This document shows, one piece after another, positions 8,514 to 17,105 of a stretch of 64,000 bases of DNA. The notes beneath the pieces were generated by a model that did no database searches, was not told where the DNA came from, and saw only the letters and a program-made list of their open reading frames with translations. The position numbers were made by a program, and so were the translations under genes. This DNA is from Candidatus Ruthenibacterium merdavium (GTDB lineage Bacteria > Bacillota > Clostridia > Oscillospirales > Ruminococcaceae). Numbering within the stretch: position 1 is the first letter of the stretch; every line of letters begins with the position of its first letter. Location of the stretch: NCBI GenBank assembly GCA_019119935.1, contig DWWA01000016.1, forward strand, positions 36,505 through 100,504, read 5' to 3'.

Positions 8514-9080
8514 ATGAAAGTTTTAGTAGAAACCTCGGCCCGCCATGTACATGTGACACAGGAGCACTTGGAGGCGCTGTTCGGCAAAGGCTTTGAGCTG
8601 ACGGTAAAAAAGGAGCTTTCTCAGCCGGGTCAGTTTGCTTCTAACGAGCGTGTCACCGTTGTTGGCCCGAAAAAAGAATTGGCGAACGTGTCCATCCTCG
8701 GCCCGGTTCGCAGTGCTTCCCAGGTAGAGCTGAGCCTGACCGACGCACGCAGCATCGGCATTGCCGCTCCGGTTCGTGAGTCCGGCGACATCGCAGGTTC
8801 TGCTGGCTGCAAGCTGGTTGGCCCCGCCGGTGAAGTTGAGCTGACCGAAGGCGTCATCGCCGCAAAGCGCCACATCCACATGACTCCCGCTGACGCTGAA
8901 AAAGCCGGCGTGAAAGATAAGGATGTCGTGAAGGTATCTTGCGGCGGCAACGACAGAAAGCTCGTTTTCGACGATGTTGTCATCCGTGTCAGCGAAAAAT
9001 TCGCTACGGCGATGCACATTGATACCGACGAGAGCAACGCAGCAGGCGGTGCAAACGAAGGCGAAATCATTTTGGGATAA
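8514..9080 (+). CDS. pduL: Phosphate propanoyltransferase, PduL family
   Basis: Transfers an acyl group between CoA and phosphate (acyl-CoA plus Pi to acyl-phosphate), linking acyl-CoA pools to ATP formation by acetate or propionate kinase. The 188-residue protein has the duplicated PduL barrel. Zinc-binding histidine motifs are RHVHVT (10-15) and KRHIHMTPADAE (118-129), with the third element MHIDTDESNAAG near the C-terminus. There is no N-terminal microcompartment-targeting helix and no shell protein nearby, so it is probably the cytosolic housekeeping form that replaces Pta. AAAGGAG lies just upstream of the ATG and a terminator follows. Confidence 0.92.
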   Translation: MKVLVETSARHVHVTQEHLEALFGKGFELTVKKELSQPGQFASNERVTVVGPKKELANVSILGPVRSASQVELSLTDARSIGIAAPVRESGDIAGSAGCKLVGPAGEVELTEGVIAAKRHIHMTPADAEKAGVKDKDVVKVSCGGNDRKLVFDDVVIRVSEKFATAMHIDTDESNAAGGANEGEIILG

Positions 9081-9090
9081 TGCTTTTTCA

Positions 9091-9123
9091 CCCCCGGTGT
9101 TTCCAACAGCGCCGGGGGAATTT
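9091..9123 (+). terminator. Rho-independent terminator after pduL
   Basis: A GC-rich stem with arms CCCCCGG (from 9091) and CCGGGGG (to 9118), followed by AATTTTC. Confidence 0.7.
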
Positions 9124-9152
9124 TCATTCCTTGGCAGGAAAGGGGCATTGAT

Positions 9153-11540
9153 GTGACACAGCAGCCGACGGTTCATTTATCCGTGCGTGAATTGGTGGAA
9201 CTGATTCATCGAAGCGGCTCCATTGACAACCGTTTCGGCGGGTTTGACCGCGCCAACGAAGGCAGCCGCCTTCACCGAAAACTTCAAAAAGAAGCCAAAG
9301 GCGACTACCGCGCCGAGGTTGTTTTAAAAGGCCGCTTTGTCGTGGAAGATGTATGCTATGAGCTTGACGGGCGCGCCGACGGTATTTTCACCGAAAACGG
9401 TGAAACCGTGATTGACGAAATCAAAACAACCTGCGCCCCCGCCGAACTTCTCACCGCCGATTTTAACGCTGCGCACTGGGCACAAGTGCAGTGCTACGGC
9501 GCTTTTTTATGTGAGGAGCAAAAGCTGAGCCATGTCACCCTTCAGCTGACCTATGTTCAAGCCGACACAGAGGAAATTATCCGCCATCGCAAACGCTTTT
9601 CCAAAGAAGAGCTGGAACAATTCGTGCGCGGCACGCTTTTGCTTTACGCGCCGTGGCAGGAGCGCCGCAGCCGGTGGCTCTCCGTGCGCACGGAGAGCCT
9701 TGCCGCGTTGAAATTCCCTTTTCCGCATTACCGAACCGGGCAATATGAGCTTGCCGGAAGCGTTTACCGTACCATTCGCAGAGGCGGCCAGCTGTTTGCC
9801 GTTGCTCCCACCGGAACCGGAAAAACACTCTCCACTCTGTTCCCCGCTTTAAAGGCAATGGGCGCCGGAACAGGCACGGCTGTTTTTTATTTGACGGCAA
9901 AGAACGCTACGCGGGAAGCGGCGCAAGGCGCGCTCGGCCTTTTGCGGGATGCCATGGCAAGCACAGATACACCCCTGCGGCTCAAAAGCGTTGTTCTGAC
10001 CGCCAAAGAAAAAATATGCCCGATGGAGCGTGTTTCGTGCAATCCGATTGACTGTCCGCGCGCCGACGGTTACTATGACCGTATCAACGATGCGCTTCTT
10101 CGATTTTTAGACGATGCCGACGATTTTTCCCCTGCCGCCATTTGCGCGTTTGCGCAGAAAGAGCGGCTCTGTCCGTTTGAGCTGGCGCTGGATTTATCCT
10201 CTCACTGCGACTGTATTTTATGCGATTATAACTATGTATTTGACCCCGTGGTCCGCTTAAAGCGCTTTTTTGCGCAAAGCGGAGAAAACAAGGAATACAT
10301 TCTCCTCGTGGACGAAGCGCACAATCTTGTTGACCGCTCGCGCGAGATGTATTCCGGTCATCTTTACAAAACGGCCTTTTGGGAGGTCAAAAAGGCCGTG
10401 GGAAAGCAGAGCCGCCGTCTTTCGTCTGCCCTCACAAAACTCAACCGCCGCATGATTGACTTTCGCACACAAAGCGAAAACGCGGCATGCTCCGCTTGGT
10501 GCACACAGGAGCCGGACAAGCCTTTGTTAAAAGCTGTGGGAGAGTTTTGCGCCGCCGCTGAAATTTTTTTACAAGAGCATCGAAACAGTTCCTCCTATGA
10601 TGCCGTGCTGCCCTTATATTTCGATGCACGCTTTTTTCTCAAGCTCCACGAATGGTATGACGATCACTTTACCACATTGATTTCTGTTGAAAAAAATGAA
10701 GTGGTGGTGTCCTGCCTTTGCTTAGATGCATCAGACTTTTTGGCGCAGACGTTTTCGTCGGCATGCTCGGCTGTATTGTTCAGCGCTACGCTTTCCCCTC
10801 TTGATTACTTCATGCGCACGCTGGGCGCTTTAGAGGACGCGCGCGGGCTGATGATGGCAAGCCCGTTTCAAACAAAGCACCTGTGCCTGCTTTGTGCCGA
10901 CAAAATCAGTACAAAATACGCGGACCGGGAGCAATCCCTGCACGAAGTATGCGGGATGATTCACGCCGCTGTTTCGGCGCGCGCCGGAAACTATCTTGTT
11001 TTTGCGCCGTCTTATCGTTATCTGCGCCAAATCTACGAAGCCTTTCAGCTGGAATATCCCGAACACACAACATTGATGCAGGAGCCTTCTCTTTCGCCAG
11101 AACAACAAGCCGATTTTCTCAATCAATTTCAGGCAAAAGATGCGGCGGGTCTTGTCGGATTTTGCGTGCTCGGCGGCTCTTTTTCAGAAGGAATCGACCT
11201 TGCAGGCGAGCGGCTCATCGGGTGTATCATTATCGGCGTCGGGCTTCCGCAGGTAGGTGCGGTTCCGGATGCTCTGCGCGATTATTATAATGAACAGGGG
11301 CTGGACGGCTTTGCGTATGCCTACCGCTGTCCGGGCATGAACAAAGTTCTGCAAGCGGCCGGGCGCGTGATTCGCACCGAGCAGGATCGCGGTATGGTTC
11401 TTTTAATTGACACGCGCTATCGCCAAAGCGCTTATCGTGCGCTCATGCCGCCGCACTGGAACCATCTGCGCTACTTGTCCGATGCGCAGGAGCTCACTAA
11501 AGCGCTGAACGCGTTTTGGACGCCGGAGTCCGATTTTTAA
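9153..11540 (+). CDS. XPD/DinG-type DNA helicase with N-terminal PD-(D/E)XK-like domain
   Basis: A 795-residue superfamily 2 helicase. Residues about 1-200 resemble a RecB/Cas4-type nuclease fold, with DGRADG (72-77) and IDEIKTT (87-93; D88, E89, K91). The helicase core has Walker A APTGTGKT (about 217-224) and a DEAH box (LLVDEAHNL). Cysteines between them (CPMERVSCNPIDC and a later pair) suit an iron-sulfur cluster as in XPD/DinG. The C-terminal part has GSFSEGIDL and QAAGRVIR helicase motifs. The GTG at 9153 follows AAAGGGG by eight bases. A 5'-3' DNA helicase acting in repair is the family expectation. Confidence 0.9.
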   Translation: MTQQPTVHLSVRELVELIHRSGSIDNRFGGFDRANEGSRLHRKLQKEAKGDYRAEVVLKGRFVVEDVCYELDGRADGIFTENGETVIDEIKTTCAPAELLTADFNAAHWAQVQCYGAFLCEEQKLSHVTLQLTYVQADTEEIIRHRKRFSKEELEQFVRGTLLLYAPWQERRSRWLSVRTESLAALKFPFPHYRTGQYELAGSVYRTIRRGGQLFAVAPTGTGKTLSTLFPALKAMGAGTGTAVFYLTAKNATREAAQGALGLLRDAMASTDTPLRLKSVVLTAKEKICPMERVSCNPIDCPRADGYYDRINDALLRFLDDADDFSPAAICAFAQKERLCPFELALDLSSHCDCILCDYNYVFDPVVRLKRFFAQSGENKEYILLVDEAHNLVDRSREMYSGHLYKTAFWEVKKAVGKQSRRLSSALTKLNRRMIDFRTQSENAACSAWCTQEPDKPLLKAVGEFCAAAEIFLQEHRNSSSYDAVLPLYFDARFFLKLHEWYDDHFTTLISVEKNEVVVSCLCLDASDFLAQTFSSACSAVLFSATLSPLDYFMRTLGALEDARGLMMASPFQTKHLCLLCADKISTKYADREQSLHEVCGMIHAAVSARAGNYLVFAPSYRYLRQIYEAFQLEYPEHTTLMQEPSLSPEQQADFLNQFQAKDAAGLVGFCVLGGSFSEGIDLAGERLIGCIIIGVGLPQVGAVPDALRDYYNEQGLDGFAYAYRCPGMNKVLQAAGRVIRTEQDRGMVLLIDTRYRQSAYRALMPPHWNHLRYLSDAQELTKALNAFWTPESDF

Positions 11541-11566
11541 TCACACACGAAAAGGATGTGTCACCT

Positions 11567-13015
11567 TTGCAGATTTTTTCGCTGATTTTTTTTGCTTTCT
11601 TTGCCTTGGTCTTTGCCGCTTATTGGCGGCTTCCGACTGCTTGGCGTCCTGCCGTTCTGCTTGCGGCCAGTTGTGCTTTTTATGCGCCGTTCGGCGTTGG
11701 CTTTTTGGCGCTTCTTCTTGCCATGGGGTTGTTTGCATGGCTGGGGGGTATGGCGCTTGAAAAACGGCGCACACGGCCCGTTTTGGCCGCGGTGCTGGCA
11801 GTTAGCCTTGCCCCGCTCCTTCTGTTTAAATATTATAACTTTTTCAACGATGTTCTCGTTTGGGCGTCCGGGCTGCTGCGCCTTTCTTTTTCGCCGCTCT
11901 ATCTGGATTGGCTTGCGCCCGCGGGCATCAGTTACTATACGTTTTTAATCGTTAGCTACCTTGTCGATGTCTATCGGCAAAAATGCCCTGCCCAGCGCAG
12001 CCCGATCGCCTGTCTTGTTTCCTTTTCCCTCTTTTTCCAAATTACCGCAGGGCCTTTGACCCGTCCGACGGATCTCCTGCCGCAGATTCTCACACCTCGC
12101 ACGTTTGACGCAAAACAAGCCATCGGCGGCGCACAGCTCGTTGTATTCGGCCTGTTTAAAAAGCTGGCACTGGCAGAAACACTTTCCACGTTTGCTTCCC
12201 CCGTTTTTTACGACCCGCAAAAACTGCACGGCATGAGTATTCTCATTGCGGTTTTCTTTTACGCGGTTCAAATTTACGCCGACTTTTCAGGGTATACCGA
12301 TGTCGCGCGTGGCCTTGCCCGCATGCTCGGCTTTGAGCTTTACGAAAATTTCCGCTCGCCTTATTTTTCCCGTTCCATCAAAGAATTTTGGTCAAGATGG
12401 CATATTTCTCTTTCCGGCTGGCTGAAAGATTACGTCTATATTCCCCTCGGCGGAAGCCGTGTCGGCAAAGTACGTCATCTTTTGAATTTATTCTTGACCT
12501 TCGTCGTCAGCGGTTTGTGGCACGGCGCATCCGTTCCCATGCTGTTATGGGGCTGTGTCCACGGGGTTTATATGGTGTGCGGCACGCTCACTCGCTCTGC
12601 CCGCGAGAAATTTTGGAACATGGCCGCCGTGAAGCGGGTTTCCCTTGTGCGAACACCTTTGGCCATTGTCGTGACGTTTGTGCTTTTATGCTTTTCGTGG
12701 ATCTTTTTCGCCTGTTCCTCTGTGGATAACATCCACTACATTCTCACACACTTGTTTTACGATTTTCAGCCCAGCGTTTTATACGTCAAAGAAAGTATTG
12801 TCCTGCTCGGGTTAACCGCTTGGTCAAGCCTGCGCATCGGTTCCATGATTGCCGCCGTAGCTCTCATTGACCTGTTGAAACAGCAGGAGGACTACGCCGC
12901 TTGGCTGGGCCGTCAAAGAAAATGGGTTCAAGTGTTTCTTAGCTATGTTTGGATGGCAGGCATTGTCCTGTGGGGAAGCATTGGGGCCGGAACCACGATG
13001 TATTTTGCATTTTAA
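11567..13015 (+). CDS. MBOAT family O-acyltransferase (AlgI/DltB-like)
   Basis: A multi-membrane-spanning enzyme that moves acyl groups across the membrane onto cell-surface polymers. Diagnostic motifs are FWSRWHISLSGWLKDY, the following YIPLGGSR, and the SGLWHGA loop bearing the catalytic His. Roughly ten hydrophobic segments are visible. A TTG at 11567 lies ten bases after AAAGGA and is the likeliest start; a GTG at 11558 is too close to that site. An SGNH-like membrane-anchored partner gene follows 15 bases later, as in alginate, peptidoglycan and teichoate acylation systems. The acylated polymer is unknown. Confidence 0.88.
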   Translation: MQIFSLIFFAFFALVFAAYWRLPTAWRPAVLLAASCAFYAPFGVGFLALLLAMGLFAWLGGMALEKRRTRPVLAAVLAVSLAPLLLFKYYNFFNDVLVWASGLLRLSFSPLYLDWLAPAGISYYTFLIVSYLVDVYRQKCPAQRSPIACLVSFSLFFQITAGPLTRPTDLLPQILTPRTFDAKQAIGGAQLVVFGLFKKLALAETLSTFASPVFYDPQKLHGMSILIAVFFYAVQIYADFSGYTDVARGLARMLGFELYENFRSPYFSRSIKEFWSRWHISLSGWLKDYVYIPLGGSRVGKVRHLLNLFLTFVVSGLWHGASVPMLLWGCVHGVYMVCGTLTRSAREKFWNMAAVKRVSLVRTPLAIVVTFVLLCFSWIFFACSSVDNIHYILTHLFYDFQPSVLYVKESIVLLGLTAWSSLRIGSMIAAVALIDLLKQQEDYAAWLGRQRKWVQVFLSYVWMAGIVLWGSIGAGTTMYFAF

Positions 13016-13030
13016 CAAGGGGGCTCTTTT

Positions 13031-14131
13031 ATGAAACGCTTTTTGACTGTCATCAGCCTATTTCTGCTTCCTGTTGTTTTGTTTTACGCACTGCTCGCCA
13101 CCGTGATGTACAATACCCGAGAGCTTGCTGAAATGGATGAGCTTGTTCCCGCTACCGTCAGCGGTGAATTAAAGCTGTACGGAACGGGATACCACGAAAA
13201 TTTCTTCACCTATAAACATCGCGTTACAAGTGAACTCGCCCCCGAACTTTTGGTTCTGGGTACCAGCCGCAGCATGCAGATTTCAGGTGACTTTTTCTCT
13301 CAAAAAAGCTTTTACAACGCCGGCGGCGGCGTTCGCAACGTTGCCAACTACACCGAGTTTTTGCAGGCCCTTCCCAAAGAAAGCCTGCCCAAAACCCTGC
13401 TTGTCGTTCTCGATCAAGACATGTTCAACACACCTTGGCGTCAAGCCAATTTCGGGGGTTTGAGCTTTGGGGACTTAGAAATGAAGCCGCTGGACACTTT
13501 ACTGCGTTTAGGCTTCAGCTACGGCGACGGAAAATTTTCCATTTTATCCACCCTGCTTCCGAAACCGGGCGTTTACGGGCTGGCTGCATCTGCAAGCGGT
13601 TCCGGCTTTGCCACGGACGGAAGCTACCGTTACGGAAAAACGGCAGAACTGAATTTACAAGAGCCGGAGAAAAACTTTTCCAGCGTTTATCGAAATATTG
13701 ACTTTGACGAGCTGCGCTTTCAGGGCTGTGACACTCCGGACGCAACTGCGCTCGAGCAGCTGGACGGATTTCTTTCTTTTTGCCGGGAAAACAACATCCA
13801 CGTCGTTGGTTTTCTTCCTCCTTTTCCGCCGGCTGTCATCATCCGCATGGAAGCCGCCGGAAAATACGGCTACCTCGACACGCTTTACAGTGAAATTGCC
13901 GCGCGTTTTGAAGCTGCTGGCGGTGAATTTTTCGATTTCACTTCCATGCCCGACACGCAAGACATCGAATACATCGACGGTTTTCACGGCGGCGACCGCG
14001 TGTATGCCCAAATCATGCTTTCGCTTTCCGAGCAAAGCACGCTGTTAAAACCGCTCATTGACCGCGAAAACACCGAAGCCCTTTTGGCTCAGCCGTCGGA
14101 AAACCCGCGTGTTTTACCCTTTGAAAATTGA
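13031..14131 (+). CDS. Membrane-anchored SGNH-like protein, partner of the MBOAT enzyme
   Basis: A 366-residue protein with one N-terminal hydrophobic anchor (residues about 4-26) and an extracytoplasmic domain. LVLGTSRSMQI resembles the nucleophile block of SGNH/DltD-like proteins (Ser in GTSRS). A late DGFHGGDRVY segment offers an Asp-x-x-His pair. It directly follows the MBOAT gene, so the two likely form an acyl transfer unit in which this protein finishes transfer to the outer polymer. It is not close enough to DltD to name so. A terminator follows. Confidence 0.7.
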   Translation: MKRFLTVISLFLLPVVLFYALLATVMYNTRELAEMDELVPATVSGELKLYGTGYHENFFTYKHRVTSELAPELLVLGTSRSMQISGDFFSQKSFYNAGGGVRNVANYTEFLQALPKESLPKTLLVVLDQDMFNTPWRQANFGGLSFGDLEMKPLDTLLRLGFSYGDGKFSILSTLLPKPGVYGLAASASGSGFATDGSYRYGKTAELNLQEPEKNFSSVYRNIDFDELRFQGCDTPDATALEQLDGFLSFCRENNIHVVGFLPPFPPAVIIRMEAAGKYGYLDTLYSEIAARFEAAGGEFFDFTSMPDTQDIEYIDGFHGGDRVYAQIMLSLSEQSTLLKPLIDRENTEALLAQPSENPRVLPFEN

Positions 14132-14150
14132 CGAATCTAACCCACTGCCG

Positions 14151-14187
14151 CCGGGGACGTTTACCAAAACGTCCCCGGATTTTTCTT
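14151..14187 (+). terminator. Rho-independent terminator after the acylation pair
   Basis: Perfect 12-base arms at 14151-14162 and 14167-14178 with a four-base loop, followed by a T-rich run. Confidence 0.88.
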
Positions 14188-14200
14188 TATAAAATCACCA

Positions 14201-14229
14201 TTGACTTTGCCTGTTGTTTATGCTATCGT
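14201..14229 (+). promoter_or_regulatory. SigA-type promoter for the 789-residue protein gene
   Basis: TTGACT at 14201-14206, 17-base spacer and TATCGT at 14224-14229, about 100 bases before the start codon. The intervening leader has no feature I recognise. Confidence 0.45.
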
Positions 14230-14333
14230 GTCACATAGATTCCCCCTGAGCGGCTTTTAAACTTTCACGGCCGCTGTCTGTTTTTTAGAAAACCTGCTTT
14301 ATCATGCAGTATTAAGAAAGGGATGACACTGTT

Positions 14334-16703
14334 ATGAAAAAACATGTTATCGTCAATATTTACAACTTTATCCGAAAATCACACGAAGAACCCAGCCGCT
14401 TTATTCAAGATGATTTCGACACCATACGAAACCAGATGCAAATTGCGGGGCAGTACGGACTTCCTACTACCTACGCTTTAAAGTATGACGCTTTGACGGA
14501 CGAGCGCTATCAGGCATTGATGCGGGAATACGCCGACCCCTGCGATGAGATTTCTGCGTGGTGGGAAATCACTCGTGAAATGTGCGAAAAGGCGGGAGTA
14601 CGTTTTCGCGGACAAGTAACGGAAGAGTTCGACGAGCGCGTCAACAGCGCTTACAGTATCGGCTATGAGCCAGAAGAACGAAAAAAGCTTGTAGACGCTT
14701 ACATGGACGAGTTTTTCAAGGTTTTCGGGTGCTATCCAAAAACGATTGGTTCTTGGGTGCTCGATACCGTAACCCTTCAATATGCCGCCGAGCGGTACGG
14801 GATTGTGGGCGGAGCCACCTGCCGCGACCAAATCGGAACCGACGGCTTTACCCTGTGGGGCGGGTATCCCAACGGCATTTACTATCCCAGCCGTATGAAC
14901 GAAAACATTCCGGCGCAGTCCCTGGAACATCAGCTTTCTGTCCCCGTGTTTCGTCTGTTGGGACCGGACCCCATTTACAGCTTTGAACAAAACCTCCGTG
15001 AAGATTTAAACGGCATGGTGTTCACGCTCGAACCCGCTTGGGTCACCGGGCGTGACAAACGATGGATTTCATGGATGTTTGCCAATCTGACCGAAGAAGA
15101 TGCGCTCGGCATCGGGTATGCCCAAGTTGGGCAGGAAAACAACTTTTTGTGGGAAAACATCGAGCCCGGCTTTGCTCCCCAGCTGGAACACATTTCTCAG
15201 CTGGCAAAAGAGGACAAGCTGCGGGTGGAAACCATGGCGGACAGTGCAAAATGGTTTTTGAAAAAATACCGCATTACCCCGCCCATGACTTGGCAGGCCT
15301 CCAACGACTGGAATGAAAAGCACTCTCTTTGTACCCAGTGGTATGCCTCCAGCTGTTATCGTTTAAACTTTTTGGGCGAAGATTCCCATTTACGAATCCG
15401 CGACTTCTTCTTATATCGTGAGCAATACCCCTCGCGTTACTTAACAAAGGCCATGACCAGCCTGAAAAGCACCTTTGACGCACTTCCCGTGCTGTTTCCT
15501 CAGCTTTGGACTCAGGAAGGGCAAACACGCCCGTTTATTCGTCTTTTGGCGGCAGACGGCACAGAACCGTCGGGAAGCATCCAGTTTTACACAGAAAATG
15601 ACACATCCGCTTGTGCCGAGCTGAGAGATGCATCCGAAAAGCAGGTGCTGGCACGATTTACACTTCATCCGGATCGGCTGGTATTAACGGGTGAGTACAG
15701 TCTTTTGTTCGACCGTTTGCCCGTGTTTCAAAAAGCGGAAAACAAACAAATTCAAATGGAGCACGAAGGCTTTCCCTATCACTTTACGGTGGAAACAGGC
15801 GCCATTGCGAAAGCCGGAACAGACGGCGTCTGCATTGCTCCGCAAGACGGGTGTATTTGCCTGCGCTTAGGCAAATGTGCCGACGCGGCGAATTTTTACA
15901 CCGAGGAATATCGGCACGACCCGCAGGAGCTTGATGCAGTCACTACTCACTGGAAGCCTGCGGAATCCGCTTTGCCGCTTGCCCCGGTGCTGAGCCCGGC
16001 AGAATGTATTTTCCCCTACGGCACTTGCGCTGAAATTACGCTCAGTGCAAAACAATCGGGCGAAATTCGCTTTACAATGGACGGAAGCGTCCCCACAGAA
16101 GATTCTCCTGTTTACGAAAAACCGATTTCCATTCAATCGGACACTGTTGTTTCCGCCCGTCTTTTCCTGCCCGACGGGCGAAAAAGTGAAGTGTGCCGCG
16201 CGTTTTACCAATTTGTGTTGACCGATATTCAACTGAAAAGCCCCACCAAATTTGACCCGCGCGAAGTGTTTAACCGCAATGGTGTTAAGGGACTGTTGTC
16301 GCCTGTGCGCGGCACTTGTGATTTTCTGTGCGGAGAATGGCTGGGCACACTGGAAAACTTAGACGTAACCGGTATTTTGCCAACCGAACAGCAAATTGAA
16401 AAAATCGGAATGGGCTTTTTGTCACATCACCGTTCCGGCATCATTTTCCCTGAGTATATCGAACTTTTCACCGGGCCGGATGAAGAGCATCTCATGTTAA
16501 CAGACACACTCCGCCTTCCCTGCGCTCCGTGTGAACGCGAAATTGTAAAAAAAGATTTCTTCTTTTCAGTGAACAAAAAGATCCGTTGTTTTCGCATTGT
16601 GGCACATCGCTACGCGAAAATGCCCGCATGGTGCACCTACAAAGGCGTACCGGATGTGTTCACGATGGCGGATACCTTGCTAGTAAAACTCATGGATCGG
16701 TAA
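14334..16703 (+). CDS. Large unrecognised protein with deacetylase-like barrel and chitobiase-type C-terminal module
   Basis: A 789-residue cytosolic-looking protein with no signal peptide. The first 350 residues look like a TIM-barrel or polysaccharide-deacetylase-like fold (GSWVLDTVTLQYAAERYG, then repeated Asp/His/Trp-rich segments such as TWQASNDWNEKHS). Around residues 545-630 is a module like the chitobiase/beta-hexosaminidase C-terminal domain (GEIRFTMDGSVPTEDSPVY). The last 140 residues resemble a beta-sandwich of the F5/8 type. I infer a carbohydrate-active enzyme but cannot name a family or substrate. It has its own promoter and stands alone. Confidence 0.65.
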   Translation: MKKHVIVNIYNFIRKSHEEPSRFIQDDFDTIRNQMQIAGQYGLPTTYALKYDALTDERYQALMREYADPCDEISAWWEITREMCEKAGVRFRGQVTEEFDERVNSAYSIGYEPEERKKLVDAYMDEFFKVFGCYPKTIGSWVLDTVTLQYAAERYGIVGGATCRDQIGTDGFTLWGGYPNGIYYPSRMNENIPAQSLEHQLSVPVFRLLGPDPIYSFEQNLREDLNGMVFTLEPAWVTGRDKRWISWMFANLTEEDALGIGYAQVGQENNFLWENIEPGFAPQLEHISQLAKEDKLRVETMADSAKWFLKKYRITPPMTWQASNDWNEKHSLCTQWYASSCYRLNFLGEDSHLRIRDFFLYREQYPSRYLTKAMTSLKSTFDALPVLFPQLWTQEGQTRPFIRLLAADGTEPSGSIQFYTENDTSACAELRDASEKQVLARFTLHPDRLVLTGEYSLLFDRLPVFQKAENKQIQMEHEGFPYHFTVETGAIAKAGTDGVCIAPQDGCICLRLGKCADAANFYTEEYRHDPQELDAVTTHWKPAESALPLAPVLSPAECIFPYGTCAEITLSAKQSGEIRFTMDGSVPTEDSPVYEKPISIQSDTVVSARLFLPDGRKSEVCRAFYQFVLTDIQLKSPTKFDPREVFNRNGVKGLLSPVRGTCDFLCGEWLGTLENLDVTGILPTEQQIEKIGMGFLSHHRSGIIFPEYIELFTGPDEEHLMLTDTLRLPCAPCEREIVKKDFFFSVNKKIRCFRIVAHRYAKMPAWCTYKGVPDVFTMADTLLVKLMDR

Positions 16704-16773
16704 GCACTTATGATTAGGCATGTCCGTCAGAATAAAATCTGGTACACCGATAAAAAGCACAGAGGTATCAATC

Positions 16774-17016
16774 ATGAATATCATGACAGCAATCAAAAAT
16801 CGAATTCTTGGGCTTTGTGGCGAAAGAGGAATTACGATTAACAAACTTGCCTCTTTGTGTGGTCTTCCGCCATCAAGCATCAAAAACATTCTATATGGGA
16901 AAAGCCAAAACCCCAAAGTGCTGACAATCAAAATGATATGTGACGGGCTTGGAATTACCATCGGCGAATTTTTTTCGACGCCGGAATTTGATGGGTTGGA
17001 GCAAGAAATTCAGTAA
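16774..17016 (+). CDS. Small XRE-family helix-turn-helix regulator
   Basis: An 80-residue DNA-binding protein that is almost entirely a Cro/CI-type HTH: ITINKLASLCGLPPSSIKN is the helix-turn-helix and SQNPKVLTIKMICDGLGI the following helices. In-frame codons reach back to 16720, but the ATG at 16774 has AGAGGT seven bases upstream. It lies 70 bases after the large barrel protein gene and could be co-transcribed with it. Targets are unknown. Confidence 0.85.
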   Translation: MNIMTAIKNRILGLCGERGITINKLASLCGLPPSSIKNILYGKSQNPKVLTIKMICDGLGITIGEFFSTPEFDGLEQEIQ

Positions 17017-17039
17017 CCAAAAACCTTTATAGAAACAAC

Positions 17040-17074
17040 AAAATGCCCCGGCGAAAAGCCGGGGCATTTTGTTT
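17040..17074. terminator. Bidirectional terminator between the XRE gene and rpoD
   Basis: Perfect arms of about 13 bases at 17040-17052 and 17058-17070 around GAAAA, flanked by A- and T-runs. It serves both the plus-strand XRE gene and the minus-strand rpoD operon. Confidence 0.88.
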
Positions 17075-17105
17075 AAAAAGTATTTTACTAGAATAAATAG
17101 AGAAC

